DNA of 64,000 nucleotides, taken from Chloroflexota bacterium (GTDB lineage Bacteria > Chloroflexota > JAJPGV01). This document shows positions 7,991-15,730 of the stretch, one piece after another. A program made the position numbers and the translations under genes. The DNA lies in NCBI GenBank assembly GCA_021325635.1, contig JAJPGV010000033.1, positions 1 through 64,000 on the forward strand. The letters run 5' to 3'. The stretch's first letter is position 1; each line of letters opens with the position of its first letter. The notes beneath the pieces are model-generated. The model saw nothing but the letters and a program-made list of their open reading frames with translations, was not told where the DNA came from and ran no database searches.

Positions 7991-10510
7991 ATGAGCGTTC
8001 TCGAAACTGCCCGGCGTATCCTGCTCCTGGAGCAGCGCGATGGCCTGCGCGACCGTACCGTGATCGGCGGCCTGGACGAATTCCTGGAGCAGGCCCGCAA
8101 GGTTGCCCTGCCCACACTGGCTGAGTCCGACTCACGCCAGGTGAGCGCCGTCTTCGCCCCCCTTCAGGGCTACAGCCAGGCCTCCATGCGCGAGCGCAAG
8201 GCCATGATCGAGCACGCGCTTGACGCCCTGGGCCATGCCTTGGTGGAGCAGCGTGGGAACGCGGTTTCGCGCGGCGAGGGGCCGGGGATTGAGGGCCGGG
8301 GGCCGGAAGGGCCGCGACGTGTGGCCGGGGCCGAGGCGATCGGCGCGGCGCCCCGGCGGGCTCCTCGCGCCCGCTCGTCATCGTCGTCGAAGGCGTCCTC
8401 AGCCCCGACATCCAGCCCCCGACCCTCAACCCCCGGCGCTCGCGATGCCGTCCGCCTCGACCTGCCCATCGAGCGTGTGCCTGGCGTGACGGCGGCGGTC
8501 GCGCCGCGGCTGCGCAAGCTGGGCATCTCACTGGCGGGCGACCTGTTGACCATGTACCCCTTCAGGCACATGGATCGCAGCTCCATGACCCCGATCGCCG
8601 GCGTGGCGCCTGGCGAAGACGTGACGGTCATGGGCACGATCTGGCAGATCGGCAGCGAGCGCCGCCGGGGCGGGATGACCACCACCACCGCGCTGGTCAC
8701 CGACCAGTCGGGCACTCTGACAGCCACCTGGTTCAACCAGCCCTACCTTGCCAAGACCCTGCGCCAGCATGCCGAGGTCGTGCTCAGCGGGAGGGTCGAG
8801 CTGTTCCGCGGCAAGCCCCAGCTTCGCGCTCCGGATTGGGAGCTCATCACTGAGGACGATCTGCTGCATACGGGTCGGATGGTGCCCGTGTACCACCTGA
8901 CCGAGGGGCTCAACCAGCGCAGCCTGCGGCGGCTGATGAAGCGCGCCGTCGATACCTACGCCCCGCTGCTGGAAGACTTCCTGCCGGAGGACGTTCGCCG
9001 GATCGCCAATCTCATGGGTCTGTCCGAGGCGACGGCCCAGTACCACTTCCCCGATAGCGCGAGCGCGTTGGAGCAGGCTCGCCGGCGGCTGGCCTTCGAC
9101 GAGCTCTTTCTGATCGAGCTCAACGTGCTGCAGCGGCGCCGCCAATGGCAGGAGAGCCAGCCAGGTATCGCGCTGGGCACCGCGCCGGACTGGCTGGAAG
9201 AGGTGCGGCGACTCTTGCCGTTCGAGCTGACGGCCGCGCAGCAAAAGGTTCTCGACGACGTGCTGGCGGACATGGCCAGCGGACGTCCCATGAACCGCCT
9301 CGTGCAGGGCGACGTCGGCTCGGGCAAGACGGTCGTAGCGGCGCTGGCCATGCTGGTGGCCGCCCGCGCCGGCTACCAGGCGGTGCTGATGGCGCCGACC
9401 GAGATCCTGGCCGAGCAGCACTGCAGATCCATCGGCGGGCTGCTGGACCAGGTTGCCGGCGGGCTGTTCCAGGCGCCGCGGGTGGGGTTGTTGACCGGCA
9501 GCGTCAAGGGTGCGAAGCGCAAAGAGGTGCTCGATGGCATCCAGGCAGGCAGCATCTCCGTGGCGGTGGGCACCCAGGCGCTCATCCAGGAAGGGGTGGC
9601 CTTCAACAACCTGGGGCTGGCAGTGGTGGACGAGCAGCACCGCTTCGGCGTGGAGCAGCGCCAAAGCCTGCGTCAGAAGGGTTTCAATCCGCACCTGTTG
9701 GTCATGACCGCCACCCCGATCCCGAGGACGCTGGGTCTTACCCTATACGGCGACCTGGACATCTCGATCATCGACGAGATGCCGCCCGGCCGTCAGCCGG
9801 TGCGCACCAAGTGGTTCGGGCCGGAAGAGCGAGCGCGAGCCTACGATTTCATTCGCAGGCAGGTCACGGAGGGACGGCAGGCCTTCGTGATCTGCCCGCT
9901 CATCGAAGAGTCCGAGAAGGTGGAGGTGCGCGCAGCCACGGCTGAGTACGAACGGCTGCGGCGCATCGTGTTCCCTCAGTTCACGCTGGGGCTGCTGCAC
10001 GGCAAGCTCAAGAACCGGGAAAAGGACGAGGTCATGCAGCTCTTTGCTCGCAATGAGGTCCAGATCCTGGTCTCCACCTCCGTCGTCGAGGTTGGGATCG
10101 ACGTCCCCAATGCCACGGTCATGGCCATCGAAGGCGCCGAGCGCTTTGGATTGGCCCAGCTGCACCAGTTTCGTGGGCGCGTTGGGCGGGGCCAGCACCA
10201 GTCGTACTGCGTGCTCTTGAGCGATTCGCCTGCCGCCGAGCTCAATCCTCGGCTGCGCGCCATTGAGGAGACCCACAGCGGCTTCCGGCTGGCGGAGATC
10301 GATCTGGAGCTGAGGGGCCCCGGCGAGCTGTTCGGCAAGCGCCAGAGCGGGCTGCTGGAGCTCAAGGTTGCGCGTCTGACCGACATCGAGCTGATTGAGG
10401 AGACGCGCCGGGTGGCCAGCGGCCTCATCGACCGCGATCCTTCGTTGGGCTCCTATCCTCTTCTGCAATCCCGGCTGGATACGTTGTGGAAGGACGCCGA
10501 GGTCTCGTGA
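7991..10510 (+). CDS. recG: ATP-dependent DNA helicase RecG
   Basis: Branch-migration and fork-regression helicase. At 839 residues it is longer than typical RecG. An N-terminal helical segment (about 1-90) is followed by a low-complexity Gly/Pro/Arg/Ser linker (about 92-150), then the wedge/OB domain (RVPGVTAAVAPRLRKLGI onwards) and the helicase domains: GDVGSGKT Walker A near residue 440, DEQHRFGVEQRQ Walker B near 546, MTATPIPRTL, and VVEVGIDVPNATVM with QFRGRVGRG at the C-terminus. The added N-terminal region resembles that of plant, cyanobacterial and Chloroflexota RecG. The linker DNA contains inverted GC-rich repeat sequence (see findings). It follows the fakA-like gene by 25 bases and precedes rsmD. 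Confidence 0.95.
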   Translation: MSVLETARRILLLEQRDGLRDRTVIGGLDEFLEQARKVALPTLAESDSRQVSAVFAPLQGYSQASMRERKAMIEHALDALGHALVEQRGNAVSRGEGPGIEGRGPEGPRRVAGAEAIGAAPRRAPRARSSSSSKASSAPTSSPRPSTPGARDAVRLDLPIERVPGVTAAVAPRLRKLGISLAGDLLTMYPFRHMDRSSMTPIAGVAPGEDVTVMGTIWQIGSERRRGGMTTTTALVTDQSGTLTATWFNQPYLAKTLRQHAEVVLSGRVELFRGKPQLRAPDWELITEDDLLHTGRMVPVYHLTEGLNQRSLRRLMKRAVDTYAPLLEDFLPEDVRRIANLMGLSEATAQYHFPDSASALEQARRRLAFDELFLIELNVLQRRRQWQESQPGIALGTAPDWLEEVRRLLPFELTAAQQKVLDDVLADMASGRPMNRLVQGDVGSGKTVVAALAMLVAARAGYQAVLMAPTEILAEQHCRSIGGLLDQVAGGLFQAPRVGLLTGSVKGAKRKEVLDGIQAGSISVAVGTQALIQEGVAFNNLGLAVVDEQHRFGVEQRQSLRQKGFNPHLLVMTATPIPRTLGLTLYGDLDISIIDEMPPGRQPVRTKWFGPEERARAYDFIRRQVTEGRQAFVICPLIEESEKVEVRAATAEYERLRRIVFPQFTLGLLHGKLKNREKDEVMQLFARNEVQILVSTSVVEVGIDVPNATVMAIEGAERFGLAQLHQFRGRVGRGQHQSYCVLLSDSPAAELNPRLRAIEETHSGFRLAEIDLELRGPGELFGKRQSGLLELKVARLTDIELIEETRRVASGLIDRDPSLGSYPLLQSRLDTLWKDAEVS

Positions 10511-10537
10511 CCGATTTGCGCGGGTTGATGGGCGGGC

Positions 10538-11161
10538 ATGCGAGTTATCGGCGGTAGCGCCAAGGGCCGGCCGCTCAAGGGTCCTCGGCCCGCCAAGTCT
10601 GGCCCCGCGCACATACGGCCGACGTCCGATAAGGTGCGCGGTGCGCTGTTCGACCTGATCGTCGGGCACGTGGAAGGTGCCCGCGTGCTCGACCTCTATG
10701 CCGGCACGGGCGCGCTGGCTATCGAAGCGTTGAGTCGCGGGGCGGCCAGCGCCGATCTGGTGGAGAGCGATCGCGACGCACGGCGAATCATTGCCGCCAA
10801 TCTCGAGCAGCTGGGCTTTGCCGATCGCGCGCGGGTGTGGCCACTGACGGTCGAACGGGCGCTGGCCCAGCTGTCCGGCCAGTATGATGTAATCCTTGCC
10901 GACCCGCCGTATGCCGACTCGATTGCAAGCTCGCTGCTGTCGAATCTTTGCGCGCATGGCCTGCTTGGGCCCGCCACTCTGGTGGCCGTCGAACACGCCA
11001 GCCGCTTCCCTCTGCCGGACGAGGTGAGCGAGCTGCACCTGTATAAACGCCGCCGCTACGGAGATACCACCCTGTCCATTTACGAACGCCAGAACACTGC
11101 TCACCAGGCGCTCTGTGAGAAGAGCCGAGACACCGATGCCAGCCAGGAATCAGCGTCGTGA
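10538..11161 (+). CDS. rsmD: 16S rRNA (guanine(966)-N2)-methyltransferase
   Basis: Methylates G966 of 16S rRNA in the small subunit. The 207-residue protein begins MRVIGGSAKGRPLKGP, carries RPTSDKVRGALFD, the SAM loop LDLYAGTGALAIEALSRGA and the catalytic DPPY motif in ILADPPYADSI. The last 20 residues, after the final YERQN, look like a dispensable tail. The stop overlaps the GTG of coaD by 4 bases (GTGA), a usual sign of translational coupling in this conserved rsmD-coaD pair. Confidence 0.93.
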   Translation: MRVIGGSAKGRPLKGPRPAKSGPAHIRPTSDKVRGALFDLIVGHVEGARVLDLYAGTGALAIEALSRGAASADLVESDRDARRIIAANLEQLGFADRARVWPLTVERALAQLSGQYDVILADPPYADSIASSLLSNLCAHGLLGPATLVAVEHASRFPLPDEVSELHLYKRRRYGDTTLSIYERQNTAHQALCEKSRDTDASQESAS

Positions 11162-11640
11162 AACGTCTAGCCGTCTATCCGGGCACGTTCGATCCGTTTA
11201 CCAATGGCCATCTCGATATTGCTCGGCGCGCGGCGTTGCTGTTCGACGAAGTCATCGTTGCTGTATATGCCAAGTCGAGCAAGAACATCATCTTCTCGGC
11301 GAACGAACGGACGGAGATGATTCGTGAAGCGCTGTCGGAGCTGCCGAACGTACGAACCGAGACGTTCGATGGGCTGGTGGTCGAGTATCTCAAGAACGTC
11401 GGCGCCAAGATCATCGTCCGTGGGCTTCGCGCGGTGTCAGACTTCGAATATGAGTTCCAAATGGCTCACATGAACCGCCAGCTGTGGCCCGAGGCCGAAG
11501 TGGTTTGCCTGATTACCTCGAAGAGCTACAGCTTCGTCAGCGCCACGCTCATCCGCGAGATTGCCTCACTGGGCGCGGATCTCGATGCGCTCGTGCCGCC
11601 CAACGTGGCCGTGGCCCTGAGAAAGAAGTTCGGCGCCTGA
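11158..11640 (+). CDS. coaD: Phosphopantetheine adenylyltransferase
   Basis: Makes dephospho-CoA from ATP and 4'-phosphopantetheine, the penultimate step of CoA synthesis. The 160 residues include YPGTFDPFTNGHLDI with the T/HxGH nucleotidyltransferase motif, the RGLRAVSDFEYEFQMA substrate region, and SYSFVSATLIREIA, the second catalytic signature. The GTG start overlaps the rsmD stop, and the stop codon shares one base with the next start (TGATG). Confidence 0.96.
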   Translation: MKRLAVYPGTFDPFTNGHLDIARRAALLFDEVIVAVYAKSSKNIIFSANERTEMIREALSELPNVRTETFDGLVVEYLKNVGAKIIVRGLRAVSDFEYEFQMAHMNRQLWPEAEVVCLITSKSYSFVSATLIREIASLGADLDALVPPNVAVALRKKFGA

Positions 11641-12125
11641 TGGACATCCTGTACCTGGTCGACCGCATCGAAGCCATCCTGCGCTCCGGTCAGAAGATGC
11701 CGTTCTCTTCGAAGGTGGTCATCGACGAGCACGAGACGATGGACGTGCTCGACCAGATGCGAGTCGTGATCCCGGAGGAGATCAAGACCGCCCGGCGACT
11801 GAACCAGGATCGCGAGCGCATCACGCAGCAGGCGGAGTCGGAAGCCGAGCGCATCATGAACCAGGCGCGCGAGCAGGCCGCCGAAATGGTGCAGGAGCAT
11901 GAGGTGCTGCGAGCGGCCGAGCAGCGAGCCGAGGACATCCTGGCGCGCGCCGATGCGCAGGCCGAGGAGATCCGTGCCGGCGCAGACCAGTACGCGCTGG
12001 AGGTGCTTCGCGCCCTGGAGGCGCACATGCACAAGACCATGGACACCGTCCGGGGCGGCATCAGCACGCTCGAGGACTCCATCCGCCACGCCCAAGAAGA
12101 CGCTCAGGGTGCAAACGGCGCCTGA
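11640..12125 (+). CDS. Coiled-coil protein, ATP synthase subunit b/DivIVA-like
   Basis: A 161-residue acidic, almost wholly helical protein. From about residue 45 to 150 it is rich in E, A, R and Q with heptad periodicity (for example QQAESEAERIMNQAREQAAE), which predicts a long coiled coil and resembles V/F-type ATP synthase stalk subunits. There is no membrane segment, so it is not an authentic F0 b subunit. The start ATG shares a base with the coaD stop, suggesting coupled translation. Small coiled-coil proteins at this place after coaD are seen in Chloroflexota-type genomes, but I know of no assigned function. A role as a scaffold or cell-division helper is speculation. Confidence 0.7.
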   Translation: MDILYLVDRIEAILRSGQKMPFSSKVVIDEHETMDVLDQMRVVIPEEIKTARRLNQDRERITQQAESEAERIMNQAREQAAEMVQEHEVLRAAEQRAEDILARADAQAEEIRAGADQYALEVLRALEAHMHKTMDTVRGGISTLEDSIRHAQEDAQGANGA

Positions 12126-12175
12126 TCGCGTCCCCGGCTCATCCCCGCTCTCTTGGTAACATCGAGGTAGACGCT

Positions 12176-12256
12176 ATGTCCACCCTGCGCGACCGCACGG
12201 ATTTGAGCCTTGGCCCTCAGACGCGGGCCCTTCTTCGCCAGCTCCAGAGCCGCTAG
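12176..12256 (+). CDS. Possible 26-residue small ORF upstream of pdtaS
   Basis: An ATG at 12176 opens a frame encoding a short Arg/Leu-rich peptide beginning MSTLRDRTDLSLG and ending LLRQLQSR, in the 227-base gap before pdtaS. There is no clear ribosome-binding site. It could be a leader peptide or chance. The rest of this gap shows nothing else that I recognise. Confidence 0.2.
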   Translation: MSTLRDRTDLSLGPQTRALLRQLQSR

Positions 12257-12352
12257 TCGCGTCGTGTCGAAATGTGCGGCCCGTAGGGCCGGCGCGGTCC
12301 ACCGTCCCTTGTGCCAGGCTCACAGCCGGAGTCCGGGCAGGGTGACGCTGTC

Positions 12353-13795
12353 ATGAACAGGCTGCTGGTCGATTGCCCGGACCTCTCGCCGGCTGAAGCG
12401 GAGGCCCTGCAGATCATGGCGCGCAGCCTGCCGGTCGTGGCCGATCTGAGCCGCGCCGACGCGCTCGTCTACTGCCGGGCCCAGCAGGACGAGCTGGTCA
12501 TCGTCCATGAGGCCAAGCCGTGGTCGGTCTCGGCCGTGCACTCCGAGCCCATGGTCGGCAAGCGCTCAACCCATCATGAAGAGCCGGTGGTGTTCAAAGC
12601 CTTCGATCGGCAGCGCTACGCGCAGGGCTTCCGTCCCGGCATGATCATGGGAGCGAGCACGACCCAGGACGTGTTCCCCTTCTTTCACCAGAACCGGATG
12701 ATCGCGGCGGTCAGCTTCGAGACGAACGAGACGGTGCGCAACCGCCATCGGCGGCGCAGCCCGGTGATTCTCAAGAGCATCTCCGTGCTCCAGAGCATGC
12801 TGCTGCACAACCGTTTGGATCTGTCCGGACTGTCGCGGACGAGCGAGCGGGACGGCCTGCTGGTGGTCGATCCTCAAGGCCACATCCAATATCTCAGCGG
12901 CACGGCCGAGAGTCTGTACCAGAAGCTAGGCTTCCGCGCCAACCTCTTGAAGCGCAAGCTGGACGAGCTGGGCACCAATGAAGCGGCCTTCTTGGGCGTC
13001 ATGCAGACGCGGCAGGCGTGCGAATTCGAGACCCGCGAGCAGGACTTCTTCTGGATCCGCAAAGGCGTCCCGCTGTTCGACGAGCGCGACCAGCTGCGAG
13101 GGGTCATCCTGGGCGTGACCGACGTGACGGAGCAGCGTCAGAAGGAGCACGAGCTGCGCATCAAGTCGGCCATGCTGCAGGAAGTGCACCATCGCGTCAA
13201 GAACAACCTGCAGACTATCGCCGCGCTGCTGCGCATGCAGGCTCGACGCGTGCCTGAAGGCCTGGGCAGGGATGCGCTGATCGAAAGCGTGAATCGCATT
13301 CTCAGCGTGGCGGTGGTGCACGAGTTCCTGTCGCACGACGAGTCCTCCGAGATCAACATCAAGGAGGTCAGTCAGAGCATTTTGAAGGAAGTCACGGCGG
13401 GAACGCTTGGGCCCGACAAGCAGCTGCGCATCGTGCTCAATGGCCCGAGCCTGCTGCTGCCGGCCCAGCAGGCCACGTCCTGCGCGCTGATCATCAACGA
13501 GCTGCTGCAGAACGCCGTCGAGCACGGCTACACCAACAGGGATCAGGGTACGATCGAAATCAATCTCAATGACTCGGTCGACGAGACCGTGATTGAGATC
13601 ATCGACGACGGAGAGGGCTTCCCTGCAGGCTTCGATCTCGAGCGCGACGCCAACCTGGGTCTGCAGATAGTGCAGACGCTGGTCAAGGAAGACTTGCATG
13701 GGCGCCTCACCTTTCGTAATGGGCAGGGCGTGCACGCCACGCTGGCGTTCCCACACAAGACCGCCACCGAAAGGAAGAGTGATGGCGCAAGTTAG
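12353..13795 (+). CDS. pdtaS: PdtaS-type sensor histidine kinase (HisKA_2)
   Basis: A soluble 480-residue sensor kinase. Residues about 1-140 form the GAF-like H_kinase_N domain (HEAKPWSVSAVHSEPMVGKR and VFKAFDRQRYAQGF segments), about 160-265 a PAS domain, then a HisKA_2 dimerisation domain with EVHHRVKNNLQTIAALLRMQ (phosphoacceptor His near 279-280) and a HATPase domain with LLQNAVEHGY and DDGEGFPAGF. This is the architecture of PdtaS, which phosphorylates the ANTAR regulator PdtaR. ATG 12353 gives the normal start. The 3' end overlaps the start of the cognate regulator by 14 bases, so the pair is translationally coupled. No membrane segment is seen, so the signal is cytoplasmic. Confidence 0.9.
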   Translation: MNRLLVDCPDLSPAEAEALQIMARSLPVVADLSRADALVYCRAQQDELVIVHEAKPWSVSAVHSEPMVGKRSTHHEEPVVFKAFDRQRYAQGFRPGMIMGASTTQDVFPFFHQNRMIAAVSFETNETVRNRHRRRSPVILKSISVLQSMLLHNRLDLSGLSRTSERDGLLVVDPQGHIQYLSGTAESLYQKLGFRANLLKRKLDELGTNEAAFLGVMQTRQACEFETREQDFFWIRKGVPLFDERDQLRGVILGVTDVTEQRQKEHELRIKSAMLQEVHHRVKNNLQTIAALLRMQARRVPEGLGRDALIESVNRILSVAVVHEFLSHDESSEINIKEVSQSILKEVTAGTLGPDKQLRIVLNGPSLLLPAQQATSCALIINELLQNAVEHGYTNRDQGTIEINLNDSVDETVIEIIDDGEGFPAGFDLERDANLGLQIVQTLVKEDLHGRLTFRNGQGVHATLAFPHKTATERKSDGAS

Positions 13796-14357
13796 GGTGG
13801 TAATAGCCGACGACGAGTCGGTCATTCGCATGGACCTCAAGGAGATGCTCACAGGGCTCGGCTACCTGGTCGTAGGCGAAGCCGGCGACGGGCAAAGCGC
13901 CCTGAACCTGGCCCGTGAGCTCAAGCCCGACCTGGTCATCATGGATATCAAGATGCCGGGTCTGGATGGAATCCAGGCAGCGAGCGTGCTGACGGAAGAG
14001 CGCATCGCGCCGGTTCTGCTGCTGACCGCGTTCAGCCAGACCGAGCTCATCGAGGGGGCTAAGGGGGCCGGCGTCGTGGGCTACATCGTGAAGCCGTTTC
14101 GCGATACCGAGCTGGTCCCCGCCATTGAGGTTGCGCTGGCCCGCTTTCGGGAGTTCCGTGAGCTGGAGCAGGAGATCGGCGACCTGCGCGAAACGCTCGA
14201 AACGCGCAAAGTCATCGAGCGGGCCAAGGGCATTCTGATGGACGGCCAGGGCTTGAAGGAGGCGGAGGCGTTCCGCAAGATCCAGAAGCTCTCGATGAAC
14301 TCGCGCAAGTCGATGCGAGAGATCGCCGAGGCTATAGTTCTGACGCAGCAGATCTGA
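13782..14357 (+). CDS. pdtaR: ANTAR-domain response regulator (PdtaR-like)
   Basis: A 191-residue two-domain regulator. The receiver domain (about 1-120) has the acidic pair in VVIADDESVIRMD, phosphoacceptor Asp55 in IIMDIKMPGLDG, a switch Thr in LLLTAFSQ and Lys in IVKPFRD. The C-terminal ANTAR domain (about 130-188: RKVIERAKGILMDGQGL, then MNSRKSMREIAEAIV) binds paired hexaloop RNA hairpins and blocks transcription terminators. ATG 13782 lies inside the kinase gene end. glnA follows 2 bases after its stop, which points to a nitrogen-related regulon. Confidence 0.93.
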   Translation: MAQVRVVIADDESVIRMDLKEMLTGLGYLVVGEAGDGQSALNLARELKPDLVIMDIKMPGLDGIQAASVLTEERIAPVLLLTAFSQTELIEGAKGAGVVGYIVKPFRDTELVPAIEVALARFREFRELEQEIGDLRETLETRKVIERAKGILMDGQGLKEAEAFRKIQKLSMNSRKSMREIAEAIVLTQQI

Positions 14358-14359
14358 CT

Positions 14360-15709
14360 ATGGCCGCCCCATCCGTTTCCCCCCAGTCTGTTCTCGAGCG
14401 CGTGCGCAAGGAGCGCGTCCGCTTCGTCAACCTGCAGTTCACGGACGTTCTTGGCGTGGTCAAGAGCGTGACGATTCCAGCCGCTCAGCTGGAGGATTGC
14501 CTGACCCACGGCAAGTGGTTCGACGGCTCGTCGATCGAGGGCTTCGCCCGCATCGCCGAGAGCGACATGTACCTCATGCCCGATCTGTCCACGTTCGCCG
14601 TGATTCCCTGGGAGAAGGGCGAGAACACGACGGCGCGCGTGATCTGCGACGTGTTCACGCCCGATGGCCAGCCCTTCGAGGGCGATCCCCGCCGCGTCCT
14701 TGCGCGCAACCTGGAAGAGCTGGCCAAGCTGGGCTGGGGCCTGCACACCGGGCCGGAATTGGAGTTCTTCCTGCTGCAGCGCGATGAGAAGGGCGTGGAG
14801 CTGCCGCTGCCGCACGATCGCGGCGGCTATTTCGACCTGTCGACCGACCTGGCCATGAACGTCCGCAAAGAGATGGTCAATGCCCTCGAGGAGGTCGGCA
14901 TCGAGGTCGAGACCAGCCATCACGAAGTGGCCATCGGCCAGCATGAGATCGACTTCCAGTACGACGACGCCTTCAAGACCGCCGACAACTGCGTGACCTT
15001 CAAGTACACGCTCAAGGCCATCGCGCTGCTGCACGACCTGCACGCGACGTTCATGCCCAAGCCAATCTTTGGCATCAACGGCTCGGGCATGCATACCCAT
15101 TTGAGCCTGTACGACCTCAAGACCGGCGACAACCTGTTCGTCGACTCCGCCGACGAGTACGGCCTGTCGACACTGGCTCGCCAGTTCATCGCCGGCCTGC
15201 TGGCCCACGCCCGCGGCATGTGCGCGCTGCTGGCCCCGCTGGTGAACTCCTACAAGCGGCTGGTGCCTGGCTATGAAGCGCCGGTGTACATCAGCTGGGC
15301 GCGCGTGAACCGTTCGGCGCTCATCCGCGTCCCGCAGATCTCACCCGGCCGGCCGGATTCCACGCGCATCGAGCTGCGCTGTCCGGACGCCAGCTGCAAT
15401 CCGTACCTGGCGTTCTCGGTCATGCTCGCGGCCGGCCTGGATGGCATCAAGAACGAGCTCTCTCCGCCGCCGCCGGTAGAGGAGAACCTGTACCATTTCG
15501 ACGAGTTCCAGCGCGCTCAGCGCAACGTCGGCACGCTGCCGGCGTTCCTGGGAGAAGCGCTGGATGAGCTGGAGCGTGACCACGTCATCCGTCAGGCGTT
15601 AGGCGACCACGTTTACGATCGCTTCCTCGAAGCCAAGCGCGCCGAGTGGAACGAGTACCGCCTCCAGATCAGCCAGTGGGAGCTGGACCGCTACCTGCCC
15701 ATCTTCTAG
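14360..15709 (+). CDS. glnA: Glutamine synthetase, type I
   Basis: Condenses glutamate and ammonia with ATP to give glutamine. The 449-residue length fits the shorter GSI-alpha class. Visible signatures are WFDGSSIEGFARIAESDMYL near residue 55, the metal/substrate region HHEVAIGQHEIDFQYDDA, NGSGMHTHLSL, and the glutamate-binding SPGRPDSTRIELRCPD. Near the C-terminus VEENLYHFDE keeps a Tyr at the adenylylation position, but the surrounding sequence is not that of GSI-beta. It is immediately downstream of pdtaR, so it is probably co-transcribed with the kinase-regulator pair. Confidence 0.96.
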   Translation: MAAPSVSPQSVLERVRKERVRFVNLQFTDVLGVVKSVTIPAAQLEDCLTHGKWFDGSSIEGFARIAESDMYLMPDLSTFAVIPWEKGENTTARVICDVFTPDGQPFEGDPRRVLARNLEELAKLGWGLHTGPELEFFLLQRDEKGVELPLPHDRGGYFDLSTDLAMNVRKEMVNALEEVGIEVETSHHEVAIGQHEIDFQYDDAFKTADNCVTFKYTLKAIALLHDLHATFMPKPIFGINGSGMHTHLSLYDLKTGDNLFVDSADEYGLSTLARQFIAGLLAHARGMCALLAPLVNSYKRLVPGYEAPVYISWARVNRSALIRVPQISPGRPDSTRIELRCPDASCNPYLAFSVMLAAGLDGIKNELSPPPPVEENLYHFDEFQRAQRNVGTLPAFLGEALDELERDHVIRQALGDHVYDRFLEAKRAEWNEYRLQISQWELDRYLPIF

Positions 15710-15730
15710 CTCGCCGAGTCCTGGAGGTCG

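Noticed and set aside
12923-13852. 308-codon minus-strand frame opposite pdtaS/pdtaR
   Set aside because: The plus strand encodes complete kinase and ANTAR domains; the opposite frame has no domain.
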